NCBI RefSeq assembly: GCF_024199945.1
Contig: NZ_JANADP010000001.1
Coordinates: 8,885,001-8,949,000, forward strand
Direction of reading: 5' to 3'
DNA: 64,000 bases
Origin: Bradyrhizobium sp. CCGUVB4N
Lineage (GTDB): Bacteria; Pseudomonadota; Alphaproteobacteria; Rhizobiales; Xanthobacteraceae
Part shown: positions 44,362 through 53,127 of the stretch, piece after piece
Numbering within the stretch: position 1 is the first letter of the stretch
Layout: each line of letters begins with the position of its first letter
The notes under the pieces: generated by a model
The model's input: the letters and a program-made list of their open reading frames with translations, nothing else
Told to the model about the DNA's origin: nothing
Databases searched by the model: none
Translations under genes and position numbers: made by a program

Positions 44362-45360
44362 TTACTTCCCCGCCTTCTTTTCCAGCCGCATCAGCATCAG
44401 CCGAGCGCCGGCGAGCACGAAGAACGTCAGCACGAACAGCAGCAGGCCGAGCAGGATCAGGCCGGACTGGTGCAGGCCGTCGCTCTCGGCGAATTCGGAG
44501 GCGATCGCCGCCGAGATCGTGGTGCCCGGCGCGAAGATCGATGACGAGATGCGGAACGAGTTACCGATGATGAAGGTCACCGCCATGGTCTCGCCGAGCG
44601 CGCGGCCCAGCGCCAGCATGACGCCACCGATGATGCCGACGCGGGTGTAGGGGATCACCACGCTGCGCACGACTTCCCAGGTGGTGCAGCCGACGCCGTA
44701 GGCGGCTTCCTTCAGCACCGGCGGCACCGTCTTGAACACGTCGACCGAGATCGAGGTGATGAAGGGCAGCACCATGATCGCGAGGATCAGCGCGGCATTG
44801 AACAGGCTGAGATAGGACGGGGGGCCGGCGAAGATCGCGCCCAGCACGGGGACGCCATCGAAGATCTTGATCATGAAAGGCTGGAAGGTGTTGGCGAGGA
44901 ACGGCCCCAGCACGAAGAAGCCCCACATGCCGTAGATGATCGAGGGAATGCCGGCGAGCAATTCAATCGCCATGCCGATCGGGCGGCGCAGCCATTGCGG
45001 GCAGAGCTCGGTGAGGAAGATCGCGATGCCGAGACCGACCGGAATGGCGATCAGCATCGCGATGAACGAGGTGACGAGCGTGCCGTACATCGGTCCGAGC
45101 GCGCCGAGCACGGGCGGATCGGCCGACGGCGCCCAGCGCTGCGTCCACAGGAACGCGAAGCCGTATTCCTTCATCGCCGGGAAGGCACCGACGATCAGCG
45201 ACAGGATGATGCCGCCGAGGATGAGAAGCACCGAGATCGCACTGAGCCGCGTGATCCAGTAGAAGGTGACATCGCCGAGCTTGAACGCGCTCAACGCCTT
45301 GGCGCGATCATATGGTCCGGCGTCGTCGACGATATCGCTCTGAACGGCCATTTCTGCCAC
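44362..45360 (-). CDS. pstC: Phosphate ABC transporter permease PstC
   Basis: A 332-residue permease: longer N-terminus than PstA, six helices, and the motif LKEAAYGVGCTTWEVVRSVVIP. It starts at GTG 45358-45360 with AGGGG seven bases upstream; an in-frame ATG lies three codons on. It is 168 bp below pstS, separated by a stem-loop-forming repeat. Confidence 0.95.
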   Translation of the reverse strand: MAEMAVQSDIVDDAGPYDRAKALSAFKLGDVTFYWITRLSAISVLLILGGIILSLIVGAFPAMKEYGFAFLWTQRWAPSADPPVLGALGPMYGTLVTSFIAMLIAIPVGLGIAIFLTELCPQWLRRPIGMAIELLAGIPSIIYGMWGFFVLGPFLANTFQPFMIKIFDGVPVLGAIFAGPPSYLSLFNAALILAIMVLPFITSISVDVFKTVPPVLKEAAYGVGCTTWEVVRSVVIPYTRVGIIGGVMLALGRALGETMAVTFIIGNSFRISSSIFAPGTTISAAIASEFAESDGLHQSGLILLGLLLFVLTFFVLAGARLMLMRLEKKAGK

Positions 45361-45399
45361 GCCGATCCCCTATGCCAAGAATATACGCTTTTTATTGGT

Positions 45400-45518
45400 C
45401 TCGTGCCCCGGATGCGGCGCTAGCTGCGAAGCGTTGCGACGTTGATCCGGGGCCTCGTTCTTGTGGGTCCCGGCTCAGCGCAGCAGCGTTTCACGCTGCC
45501 GCGCATCCGGGACACGAG
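45400..45518. repeat. Palindromic repeat between pstS and pstC
   Basis: CTCGTGCCCCGGATGCGGCG at the left faces CCGCGCATCCGGGACACGAG at the right, with GCGTTGCGACGTTGATCCGGGGC and CAGCAGCGTTTCACGCTGC hairpins inside. As the first structure after pstS it may protect pstS mRNA from decay so that the binding protein outnumbers the permease (inference). Confidence 0.7.
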
Positions 45519-45528
45519 AGGAGAGCGC

Positions 45529-46542
45529 TTAGCTCTTGATCTCGGCAGCCCAGGTCTTCTCGATCAGCTGGACGACGCTGTCCGGCATCGGGATGTAGTC
45601 GAGCTCTTCAGCCGCCTTGCCGCCGTTCTTGAAGGCCCAGCGGAAGAACTTGATGGCTTCCTGCGAGGCCGCCTTGTCGGTGGCGTCCTTGTGCATGAGG
45701 ATGAAGGTCGCCGCCGTGATCGGCCAGGACTTGTCGCCGGGCTGGTCGGTCAGGATGACGTAGTAGCCGGGAGCCTTGGCCCAGTCGGCGTTGGAAGCGG
45801 CCGCCTGGAAGGCTTCGACGGTCGGCTGCACCGGCTTGCCGGCCTTGTTGACGAGGCCGGTGTAGGTCAGCTTGTTCTGCTTGGCATAGGCGTACTCGAC
45901 GTAACCGATCGAGTTCTTGGTCTGGCTGATGTTGCCCGACACGCCTTCGTTGCCCTTGGCGCCGACGCCAACCGGCCACTCGACGGCGGTGCCCTCACCG
46001 ACCTTGCTCTTCCAGTCGGCGCTGGCCTTGGAGAGGTAGTTGGTGAAGTTGAAGGTGGTGCCCGAACCGTCCGAACGACGGACCACGGTGATCGCGTCCG
46101 ACGGCAGCTTCACGTTCGGATTGAGCTTCTTGATCGCGGCGTCGTCCCACTTGGTGATCTTGCCGAGATAGATGTTGGCGAGGGTCTCGCCGTCGAACAC
46201 CAGCTCGCCGGCCTTGACGCCTTCGAGGTTGACGACGGGAACGATGGCGCCCATCACCATCGGCCACTGGGCAAGGCCGTCCTTCTCGAGCTGTTCGGCC
46301 TTGAGCGGCGCGTCGCTGGCGCCGAAGGTCACGGTCTTGGCCTGGATCTGCTTGATGCCGCCGCCGGAGCCGATCGACTGATAGTTCAGGCCGTTGCCGG
46401 TCTCCTTCTTGTAGGCGTCAGCCCACTTCGAATAGATCGGGAATGGGAAGGTCGCGCCTGCACCCGTGATGTCGGCAGCAAAGGCCGCCGTCGTCGTTGC
46501 GGCGACCAAGCCGGCAGCGACGATCGTTTTGATGAAATTCAT
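45529..46542 (-). CDS. pstS: Periplasmic phosphate-binding protein
   Basis: A 337-residue exported protein with signal peptide MNFIKTIVAAGLVAATTTAAFA. The mature chain has the phosphate-site motifs GAGATFPFPIYSKWADAY, YQSIGSGGGIKQI, FGASDAPLK and VRRSDGSGTTF. ATG 46542 is chosen because it begins the signal peptide and has TGGAGACCAGC upstream. Its promoter carries a PHO box (46642-46660). Confidence 0.97.
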   Translation of the reverse strand: MNFIKTIVAAGLVAATTTAAFAADITGAGATFPFPIYSKWADAYKKETGNGLNYQSIGSGGGIKQIQAKTVTFGASDAPLKAEQLEKDGLAQWPMVMGAIVPVVNLEGVKAGELVFDGETLANIYLGKITKWDDAAIKKLNPNVKLPSDAITVVRRSDGSGTTFNFTNYLSKASADWKSKVGEGTAVEWPVGVGAKGNEGVSGNISQTKNSIGYVEYAYAKQNKLTYTGLVNKAGKPVQPTVEAFQAAASNADWAKAPGYYVILTDQPGDKSWPITAATFILMHKDATDKAASQEAIKFFRWAFKNGGKAAEELDYIPMPDSVVQLIEKTWAAEIKS

Positions 46543-46641
46543 GCTGGTCTCCATACAGGGGAGCGAAGCGCCATCAGCGCCCGATCGCGCTCCCCGCGCC
46601 GCCCCTTTAGGAGCGGTCGGCTGTGCTTTTACGAAGGTTTC

Positions 46642-46660
46642 GTGACAGTCGGATGACACC
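46642..46660 (-). promoter_or_regulatory. PHO box upstream of pstS
   Basis: On the minus strand GGTGTCATCCGACTGTCAC, two TGTCA repeats 11 bp apart, matching the rhizobial PhoB site pattern CTGTCAT-N4-CTGTCAT. A weak -10 (TAAAAG) lies about 10 bp downstream, the usual spacing when the PHO box replaces the -35. Confidence 0.85.
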
Positions 46661-46692
46661 TTCAAGCGATTGAAATCGCTTGATTTTCGTCT

Positions 46693-47985
46693 CTAGACTA
46701 AAGTCTTGGCCTGGGGAAAACAGGCTGTGAAAGTGGCCCCCTGTTTAGGGACACTTTCGATCAAAAGACGGCCGCGGTGACGGTTAAGAATATGTTTCAC
46801 CAGCGATAATCCCAGACCGGTTCCACCCTGGGAGCGGCTGTCGCCGACGTCCACCCGGTAGAACCGTTCGGTCAGGCGCGGCAGGTGCTCGGGTGCGATG
46901 CCGGGTCCGAAATCCCGCACCATGACCCGGATTTCCTGAGGTCCGTCAGTCGCCGGGGTCGCGGTCAGCGACACGATGACGCGACCGCCGGAGGCACCGT
47001 ATTTGAGCGCGTTCTCGATCAGATTTTCGAACAGGCGCAGCAGCTCCTCGCGGTCGCCCGCGATCATGACCGGCGCTTCCGGCAGATGGGTCTCGACCTC
47101 GACCTGGCGTTCCCGGGCCAGCGGCTCGAGCCCGTCGGCGACCTGGAAGATGATCGGCAGCAGGTCGACCAGCGTGTCCGGCCGCACATGGGCCGACAGC
47201 TCCACCCGCGACAGCGACAGCAGATCGTCGATCAGGCGCGCCATGCGGGTGGCCTGGTTGTGCATGATGCCGAGGAAGCGCTCGCGCGCCTTGGGATCGT
47301 CCTTGGCCTGGCCCTGCAGCGTGTCGATGAAGCCGGAGAGCGCGGCCAGCGGCGTGCGCAATTCATGGCTGGCGTTGGCGACGAAGTCAGCGCGCATTTC
47401 CTCGACCCGGCGCAGCGGCGTCTGGTCGTGGAAGGTCATCAGCATGCATTTGTCGGCGCCGCCGAACGTGGTCGGCACCGGCACCGGGGTGATGATCAGC
47501 TCCATCCAGCGATCGACCGGCACATGGTCGAGATAAGTCGCGCGCCGCGGCTCGGTGGTCGCGATGGACTCGCGCAGCGCCGTGATGATCTCCGGCGAGC
47601 GCAGCGCGAACTGGGCGAGCTCGTTCTTGCGCAGCGCCGGCGCGAGCTGGGCGGCAGCGGCATTGAGATGGATGACGCGGCCGGCGCGGTCGAGCAACAC
47701 GGCCGGATCCGGCATGCCGGCGACGACCGCGGCCACCGCCGCGCTCTCGACCGGATTGACGCGGCGGGTGTCCTCGCGGGAGGCAGCGGTATCATGCAGC
47801 CGCCAAGGGATCAGCGCCGCCGCTGCGATGCAGAGGAACACCGTCACCGCCCGCACCACCGACAATTCGCCGAGCGAGACCACTACCGACAGCGCCAGCG
47901 CGGCGGCGATCAGGATGATGGTCGAGTGCCGCAGCCGGTCGGACCAGGGCTGCACCGTGGGAGACGAGGGAGCGTCGATCGCCAT
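46693..47985 (-). CDS. phoR: Phosphate regulon sensor histidine kinase
   Basis: A 430-residue kinase: two N-terminal membrane helices (about 22-38 and 44-62), a PAS domain (about 88-190, PDPAVLLDRAGRVIHLN), the HisKA domain with phospho-His207 in ANASHELRTPL, and the catalytic domain with N, G1 (VRDFGPGIAPEHL) and G2 (GGTGLGLSLVK) boxes. It lies directly above pstS, so the signalling kinase and its regulon form one leftward block. Confidence 0.95.
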   Translation of the reverse strand: MAIDAPSSPTVQPWSDRLRHSTIILIAAALALSVVVSLGELSVVRAVTVFLCIAAAALIPWRLHDTAASREDTRRVNPVESAAVAAVVAGMPDPAVLLDRAGRVIHLNAAAAQLAPALRKNELAQFALRSPEIITALRESIATTEPRRATYLDHVPVDRWMELIITPVPVPTTFGGADKCMLMTFHDQTPLRRVEEMRADFVANASHELRTPLAALSGFIDTLQGQAKDDPKARERFLGIMHNQATRMARLIDDLLSLSRVELSAHVRPDTLVDLLPIIFQVADGLEPLARERQVEVETHLPEAPVMIAGDREELLRLFENLIENALKYGASGGRVIVSLTATPATDGPQEIRVMVRDFGPGIAPEHLPRLTERFYRVDVGDSRSQGGTGLGLSLVKHILNRHRGRLLIESVPKQGATFTACFPQAKTLV

Positions 47986-48020
47986 CGGGGCGGGCTTCTC
48001 CTTGTTGCGTTTTGCGCCGG

Positions 48021-49076
48021 TCAGGCGCCGCTGTCGCTGCGCTTTCTCACATAAGCGGCTTCAGGCGGCGGGCCTGGATCGAGCTTGAGCGCCGCCTGTT
48101 GCAGCCGCTTCGATCGGGTACCGATGATAACCTCGCGAAACGTCAGCAAGATTACAGAGATGACGAAGGGCGACAGATAATAGAGGACCCGGAACAGCAG
48201 CATGCCGCCGAGCAGTTCCTCGCGGTCCATTTGCCAGAGGCCGACCAGCATGGCGGCGTCGAACACCCCGAGCCCGCCGGGCGAATGGCTGGCGAAGCCG
48301 AGCAGCGTCGCCGAGACGAAGATGACCGCGACCACGACGAAGCCGAGATTGGGCTCGTCGGGGACCAGCACATACATCGCGAGCGCGCAGAAGCCGAGAT
48401 CGATGATGCCGATCGCGATCTGCAGCAGCGTCAGCGGACCGCCCGGCAGCACCACGGTCCAGGGGCCGCGTCCGACCACCCGCGGCTGGGTCCAGACCCA
48501 GACCACATATCCGACCAGCGCGACGAGGATCATCATCGCAGCCGTCCGGTTCAGCCAGGCCGGCAACTGGTCGATCGAGGCGGCCGCCTCCGGATGATAG
48601 GAGATGCCGAGGCCGAGCACGGCGGCATTGCCGAGCCAGAAGGTGAGGCCGGCGAGGAAGCAGATTTTTGCGACGTCGATCGCGTTCAGCCCATAGGCCG
48701 AATAGATCCGGTAGCGCACCGCACCGCCCGTAAAGACGCTGGCGCCGACATTGTGGCCGATCGAATAGCTGGTGAAGGCCGCGAGCGCGTTGATGCGATA
48801 GGGCACGTGGGAATGGCCGATCGCGCGTACGGCGAACAGATCGTAGAATGTCAGTGTGAAATAGCCCGCGGCGACGAACAGCGCCGCCATCGCAATCTGG
48901 CGCGGCTCGGTGCTCTTGATGGCCTCGACCACCTCGTTCATGTCGATGCCGCGCAACATGTGGTAGAGCACATAGCAAGCGATGCCGATGACCGCGACGC
49001 TGATCACAACTCCAAGCTTATGCAGGATTTGCTTCTGGCGCAGAAACGTCATCGCTCTGCGTATGGCTTCCAGCAT
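48021..49076 (-). CDS. Lysylphosphatidylglycerol synthase transmembrane-domain family protein
   Basis: A 351-residue membrane protein with about eight hydrophobic helices and the family segments ALAAFTSYSIGHNVGASVFTG and FASHSPGGLGVFDAAML. It corresponds to the membrane (flippase) half of MprF and lacks the soluble aminoacyltransferase domain, so it is unlikely to make lysyl-PG itself. It begins the block that runs into phoR after 35 bp. The substrate is unknown. Confidence 0.88.
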   Translation of the reverse strand: MLEAIRRAMTFLRQKQILHKLGVVISVAVIGIACYVLYHMLRGIDMNEVVEAIKSTEPRQIAMAALFVAAGYFTLTFYDLFAVRAIGHSHVPYRINALAAFTSYSIGHNVGASVFTGGAVRYRIYSAYGLNAIDVAKICFLAGLTFWLGNAAVLGLGISYHPEAAASIDQLPAWLNRTAAMMILVALVGYVVWVWTQPRVVGRGPWTVVLPGGPLTLLQIAIGIIDLGFCALAMYVLVPDEPNLGFVVVAVIFVSATLLGFASHSPGGLGVFDAAMLVGLWQMDREELLGGMLLFRVLYYLSPFVISVILLTFREVIIGTRSKRLQQAALKLDPGPPPEAAYVRKRSDSGA

Positions 49077-49620
49077 CTAGACCTCGAACAACGCTGCAAC
49101 GGCCAGGGTGGCCGGCGAACAGGCGGACGACGCACAGGCACTCAACGAACGAGCACTCAACGAACCTTTGCCGCCTGCTCCGGCCTCGCGCATGCCCCCC
49201 GCCCTTCCACTAGCGCGTTTTGAGGCGGAGTGGAATTCGCCAATGTGAACAAAATCACGTGCCTTCAATATTTTAGGCAGGTTTGCGGGCTGAAGGTGCA
49301 CGGTTTGGCGCTTTCGGCGGCAGGGCTGACGCGAATCTCCATGGCAATCCTGCGCAGGGGCCATGAAGTTTTGATGATTTCGACCGGTCAATGTTCCGTC
49401 ACGCCTTAAGTCGAAATCAATCTATGGGCGCCGCCGGCCTGTTGAAAGAGGGGTGAGCCGCGACAGTCGGCGGCGGCACAAATGGCCGCGCGGCAATCGC
49501 GCGGCTGAGGCCAGGTCCCTGATATTCGGTTGCACCGCGGCATCACGGAGGGAGGCGCGGTCGCGGCGTCCGCCGGCGCGGGGCCGGCGGGGAGCTTGCC
49601 GTTCGCAGGGAGCGGCCTGC
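49077..49620. other. 544-bp intergenic region, no gene recognised
   Basis: It should hold the promoter of the leftward membrane-protein/phoR block and the end of the dbjA transcript. An 8-bp hairpin CCGCCGGC/GCCGGCGG (49570-49590) lies 30 bases beyond the dbjA stop but has no T run. Open frames across it have biased, Arg-rich composition and no family likeness. Confidence 0.6.
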
Positions 49621-50553
49621 TCAGGCCGCAAGTTGCGGACGCACCGCCTCGATGCCGGCAATCCAGCCGGCGACGGAGCGGCCGATTGCCTCGGGGTGAT
49701 CCTCCTGAAGGAAGTGCAGCCCGGCGCCGAGACGAACATGCGCGCAATGCTTCAGCGACGCCGCAAACGTCTCGGCGAATTCCGGCGCGACCAGCGCACC
49801 GGGCTCGCCCGAGAACAGCAGCTTTGGATAGGATGATGCGGCCAGCGCCGCATGCGCGGATTGGAGTGCCACATAGACATCGGCGGGCTCGCCGGCGATC
49901 GGCAGCTCGCGCGGAAGCGCAAGAACCGGGCGACGGCTCTCCGGCGTCGGGAACGGCGCGCGATAAGGCGCCATCTCGTCATCGCCGAGCTTGCGAACGA
50001 TGCCGCCGGGCAGCACGCGCTCGACGAACGCGTTGGCCTCGAGGATCATGGCTTCGCCCTCGCCCGGCGTCCTGAACTTGCGAAACGCCGCCCTCGCCGC
50101 CTCGGCGTGGTCCTGCTCGTCGGCGCGGTCGGTGTGGTGAAAGTCCTGCCAGCTCGGCATCGGGCGGATGAACTCCATGAAGGCCAGGCCGCGCATGAGG
50201 TCCGGCCGGCGCGCGGCGAGATGAAAGGCCAGCGCCGTGCCCCAATCCTGCGCGACGAGATAGGCCGATTTGATGCCGCGCTGTTCGATGAAGGCATCGA
50301 GATAGCGGACGTGATCGAAGAAGCGGTAGGCGATGTCGGGCTTGCCGGACTGGCCGAAGCCGATGAGGTCGGGCGCGATGCATCGCGCGACCGGCGACAC
50401 CAGCGGCAGAATGTTGCGCCAGATGTGCGACGAGGTCGGATTGCCGTGCAGGAACAGCGCGACCGGTGCGTCCTCCGCGCCTGTCTCGCGATAGGCGATT
50501 GTGCTGCCCAGCACCGGCGCCAGGCGAATCTCGATCTCGGTCGGCTTGCTCAT
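49621..50553 (-). CDS. dbjA: Haloalkane dehalogenase, DbjA type
   Basis: Hydrolyses carbon-halogen bonds of haloalkanes by an alkyl-enzyme intermediate. The 310-residue sequence matches the Bradyrhizobium enzyme DbjA closely in pattern: nucleophile Asp103 and halide-binding Trp104 in QDWGT, Asn38 in HGNPTSS, catalytic acid Glu127 and base His280 in GLHFLQEDH. The cap insertion HHTDRADEQDHAEAA around 139-153 is the DbjA-specific stretch. It overlaps the tetR stop by four bases (ATGA), so the regulator and enzyme are coupled. Confidence 0.96.
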   Translation of the reverse strand: MSKPTEIEIRLAPVLGSTIAYRETGAEDAPVALFLHGNPTSSHIWRNILPLVSPVARCIAPDLIGFGQSGKPDIAYRFFDHVRYLDAFIEQRGIKSAYLVAQDWGTALAFHLAARRPDLMRGLAFMEFIRPMPSWQDFHHTDRADEQDHAEAARAAFRKFRTPGEGEAMILEANAFVERVLPGGIVRKLGDDEMAPYRAPFPTPESRRPVLALPRELPIAGEPADVYVALQSAHAALAASSYPKLLFSGEPGALVAPEFAETFAASLKHCAHVRLGAGLHFLQEDHPEAIGRSVAGWIAGIEAVRPQLAA

Positions 50554-51143
50554 GTCGTCGTCTCCCTGAACACGGTTTGGAATGCGATGGTCTTGAAGCG
50601 CTCGAGTGCCTTCGGATTGCGGTCGACCTTCATGCGCAGGATCGCGCCCTGCCAGGACGCGAGCAGGAAGTCGGCAAGCTCGTCAGGCTCGAAATCGGAT
50701 GCGATCTCGCCGCTGGTCTGGGCATCCCTGATGCAGGCGGCGAATGGCGCGCGCCATTCGGCGAAGATCGCCGCGAGACGCGCACGCAGCAGCTCGCTGC
50801 TGCCTGATGCCTCCAGGCTGAGATCGCCAATCAGGCAGCCGCGGCCGTATCCGTCAGCCTCGAGCCGGCCGGTGATGATGTCGAGATAGCGCCGCAGCCG
50901 CGCCCGTGGCGTCAGGGAGGCGTCGTCGAGAGCCTCGGCGACCAGCCCCCTGGTGACGTCGAAATAGCGGTCGAGCACCTCGGAGGCGAATGCCTCCTTG
51001 GAGCGGAAATGGTTGGTGAAGGACCCCTGCGGCGCGCCCGCCGCGGCGGTGACGTCGCGCACGCTGGTGCCGTGATAGCCGGTCCGGAACATGACCTTCA
51101 GGCCGGCATCGAGGATGGCGTCTTTAAGCGATGGCTTTGGCAT
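50550..51143 (-). CDS. TetR-family regulator of the dbjA operon
   Basis: A 197-residue regulator with the TetR HTH (GTSVRDVTAAAGAPQGSFTNHF, about residues 24-45) and a mostly helical ligand domain that resembles the AcrR-like group with a TetR_C_11-type tail. The start at ATG 51143 begins MPKPSLKDAI; the open frame to 51182 runs through the operator palindrome. With a perfect palindrome over its own promoter it is almost certainly autorepressing and controls dbjA. Confidence 0.93.
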   Translation of the reverse strand: MPKPSLKDAILDAGLKVMFRTGYHGTSVRDVTAAAGAPQGSFTNHFRSKEAFASEVLDRYFDVTRGLVAEALDDASLTPRARLRRYLDIITGRLEADGYGRGCLIGDLSLEASGSSELLRARLAAIFAEWRAPFAACIRDAQTSGEIASDFEPDELADFLLASWQGAILRMKVDRNPKALERFKTIAFQTVFRETTT

Positions 51144-51149
51144 GAACAA

Positions 51150-51173
51150 AATAATACGTACGTACGTATTATT
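51150..51173 (-). promoter_or_regulatory. Perfect 24-bp palindromic operator of tetR-dbjA
   Basis: AATAATACGTAC joined to its exact reverse complement GTACGTATTATT. It spans the spacer and the -10 of the promoter, so a bound TetR dimer would block RNA polymerase. Confidence 0.92.
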
Positions 51174-51178
51174 GTCAA
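51151..51178 (-). promoter_or_regulatory. tetR-dbjA promoter
   Basis: Consensus -35 TTGACA (51178-51173), 16-bp spacer, and -10 TATTAT (51156-51151) on the minus strand. Only seven bases separate the -10 from the ATG at 51143, with no ribosome binding site possible between. Confidence 0.88.
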
Positions 51179-51267
51179 GCACTGACTTACTCCCTCGGCG
51201 ATCTGCTTACCGATCAGTCAGTTATCGGAATTTGAGACGCTCGTTCGCTCCGGCGGCGGACCGCGGT

Positions 51268-51564
51268 TCAGGCCGCGGGCTGGCTCCGCGAGACCACCCA
51301 ATAGCGCAGCCATGCGCCGATGGTGCAGCCGACGAGGTAGCAGGCGAACAGGACCAGGCCGAGGTCGAGCCAGTAGCCGAAGCGGCCCGGGACCACATGC
51401 GCGAACGAGGCTGCGACCAAGGCCGCGACGAACACCGCGAGCCAGCGCGCGGTCACCTTCGAGGTGCCGTTGCCGCGCTGGACCACCGAGATCCAGCCCA
51501 TGCAGAAACCCAGCAGTGCCGCGCCGATCAGCCAGCCCATATGAAACGAGACGAGATAGGGCAT
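51268..51564 (-). CDS. Small membrane protein downstream of the OmpA gene
   Basis: A 98-residue protein with three likely membrane helices (about residues 9-27, 41-58 and 66-88) and an ARWLAVF segment between. Family not recognised. It starts 2 bp after the OmpA-family gene, so the two are one operon and may work together in the envelope. Confidence 0.72.
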   Translation of the reverse strand: MPYLVSFHMGWLIGAALLGFCMGWISVVQRGNGTSKVTARWLAVFVAALVAASFAHVVPGRFGYWLDLGLVLFACYLVGCTIGAWLRYWVVSRSQPAA

Positions 51565-51566
51565 CG

Positions 51567-52961
51567 TCACCTCACCAGAAATTCGATGCGGCGGTTTTGC
51601 GCCTTGCCGTCGTCGGTGTCGTTGCCGGCGACGGGCTGCGTGCTGCCGTAACCGACCGCGGTGAAGCGGTCCGCGGGAAGCCCGGCTTTGACCAGATAAT
51701 CGATCACCGCCTGCGCGCGCTTCTCCGACAGCGCCTGGTTGAACGAATCCTCGCCGTCGGCATCGGTGTGGCCCGCGACCTCGATATTGGTGGTGGGACA
51801 CCGCAGCGCCGTCTCGATCAGATGATCGAGAATGCCGGCGGAGTCGGGATCGATGTCGGCGCGCTTGGTGGCGAAGCGGATCTTGCCCTTGGCGAGCAGC
51901 TCCGAGAACAATTGCTGGCAGACGGTGCCGTCGACCGGCCCGGCCGCGGGCTTCACGGTGATTTCGGGCTTGTAGAGCCAGTTTTTCGGAAAGTCCTTGC
52001 CGAGCCCCGCGCGGATGTCGTTGGCCGCACCTTCATACAACGCATCGCCCGACAGCTTCACCTCGCGATCCGACACCACCAGCGTGCCGGTCGACAGCCG
52101 CGACAGCGCGCCGAGCGCTGCGACCACCGCGGTGTTGAAGGAGCCGGGCGCGCCGATGCTGGCCTTGAGATTGTCGACGACCTTCTCGGTGAAGAATTTT
52201 CGCGACGCGCTGGTCGCGATAGCGGCATGCACGCTGTTGTCGGGCACGTAGCCGGTCAGCGTCACGGTGGCGGCGACCGGATCCTTGTAGGCCTGGAAGA
52301 TGTAGGGCGGCGCCTTGATCTCGTTGGCGGCGATCGTAAAGCCCTCGGGCAGGTTCTTCAGTGCAGCCGCAATCGCTTCGCGGCCGCCGAGATCGCGCGC
52401 CATGCCCGACAGATTGACCTTGGTGTCCGTGATCGTGATCTTGCCGTCCTTCAGCTTGCCGATCTGGTCGAGCAGCAGCATCGCGGCCGCCTCGAACCGC
52501 GCCGGCGCGCCGCGGGCCAGGCCCATCTGATCGGCGACCTCGGTCCCGTTGACCTCTTTTCGCGCGGCTTCTGTGAGGCGCGCCTTCATCGACGGCAGCG
52601 GCGCGGAGCCCGACAGCGTCACCCGCACCACGTCGCGCTCGGCACTCCAGACGAAGGGCTTTGCTTCGGGAACCAGGCGGGTCTGGTCATCGACCAGCCG
52701 CACCCCGGGAACCATCTCGACCGTGGTCACGGCGTCGCGGCGGCCCTCCTCGGAGAAGGCGTCGGCGGCCAGGCTGACGTCGCGGCCGTCCACGGCGATC
52801 CGGGTCTTGTCCAGGACGGTGTCCTTGAGCGCGGCCGAGCTGCGGGCCGACAGGTCGGCCTCAACCGGCAAAGTGTTATTCCAGGCCGCAAATCCCCACA
52901 TGACGGCCAGGGGAATCAACCCCGGCCACCATTTGCTGGCCCACCTGAAAAGCATCTGCAT
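51567..52961 (-). CDS. OmpA-family protein with BON-like repeats
   Basis: A 464-residue protein with one N-terminal membrane helix (about residues 10-28), a long periplasmic region with two to three BON-like units (KDTVLDKTRIAVDGRDVSL; DGKITITDTKVNLSGMA; GTLVVSDREVKLSGDA), and a C-terminal OmpA peptidoglycan-binding domain (IEVAGHTDADGEDSFNQALS, then AQAVIDYLV, and NRRIEFLVR). It should anchor to peptidoglycan from the inner membrane. The start at ATG 52961 is preferred; a TTG at 52997 is possible. Confidence 0.85.
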   Translation of the reverse strand: MQMLFRWASKWWPGLIPLAVMWGFAAWNNTLPVEADLSARSSAALKDTVLDKTRIAVDGRDVSLAADAFSEEGRRDAVTTVEMVPGVRLVDDQTRLVPEAKPFVWSAERDVVRVTLSGSAPLPSMKARLTEAARKEVNGTEVADQMGLARGAPARFEAAAMLLLDQIGKLKDGKITITDTKVNLSGMARDLGGREAIAAALKNLPEGFTIAANEIKAPPYIFQAYKDPVAATVTLTGYVPDNSVHAAIATSASRKFFTEKVVDNLKASIGAPGSFNTAVVAALGALSRLSTGTLVVSDREVKLSGDALYEGAANDIRAGLGKDFPKNWLYKPEITVKPAAGPVDGTVCQQLFSELLAKGKIRFATKRADIDPDSAGILDHLIETALRCPTTNIEVAGHTDADGEDSFNQALSEKRAQAVIDYLVKAGLPADRFTAVGYGSTQPVAGNDTDDGKAQNRRIEFLVR

Positions 52962-53127
52962 TCGACGACCCGAACTCTGGAACCGGAGACAAAACAAACC
53001 CTTGGCAGGCTGTCAAACCGGAAATGGGGCGCTTTCGGGGACCCCGCGTGGACAATTGGAATAACTTTTTCTTCAAGGGTCACACCCTAAGTTGAGGGCG
53101 GAATGCCCAGGGGTCGGCCAGCCGGTC

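Noticed and set aside
49406..49836. Small open frames on both strands between phoR block and dbjA
   Set aside because: Low-complexity Arg/Ala/Pro composition, mutually overlapping, no start signals.
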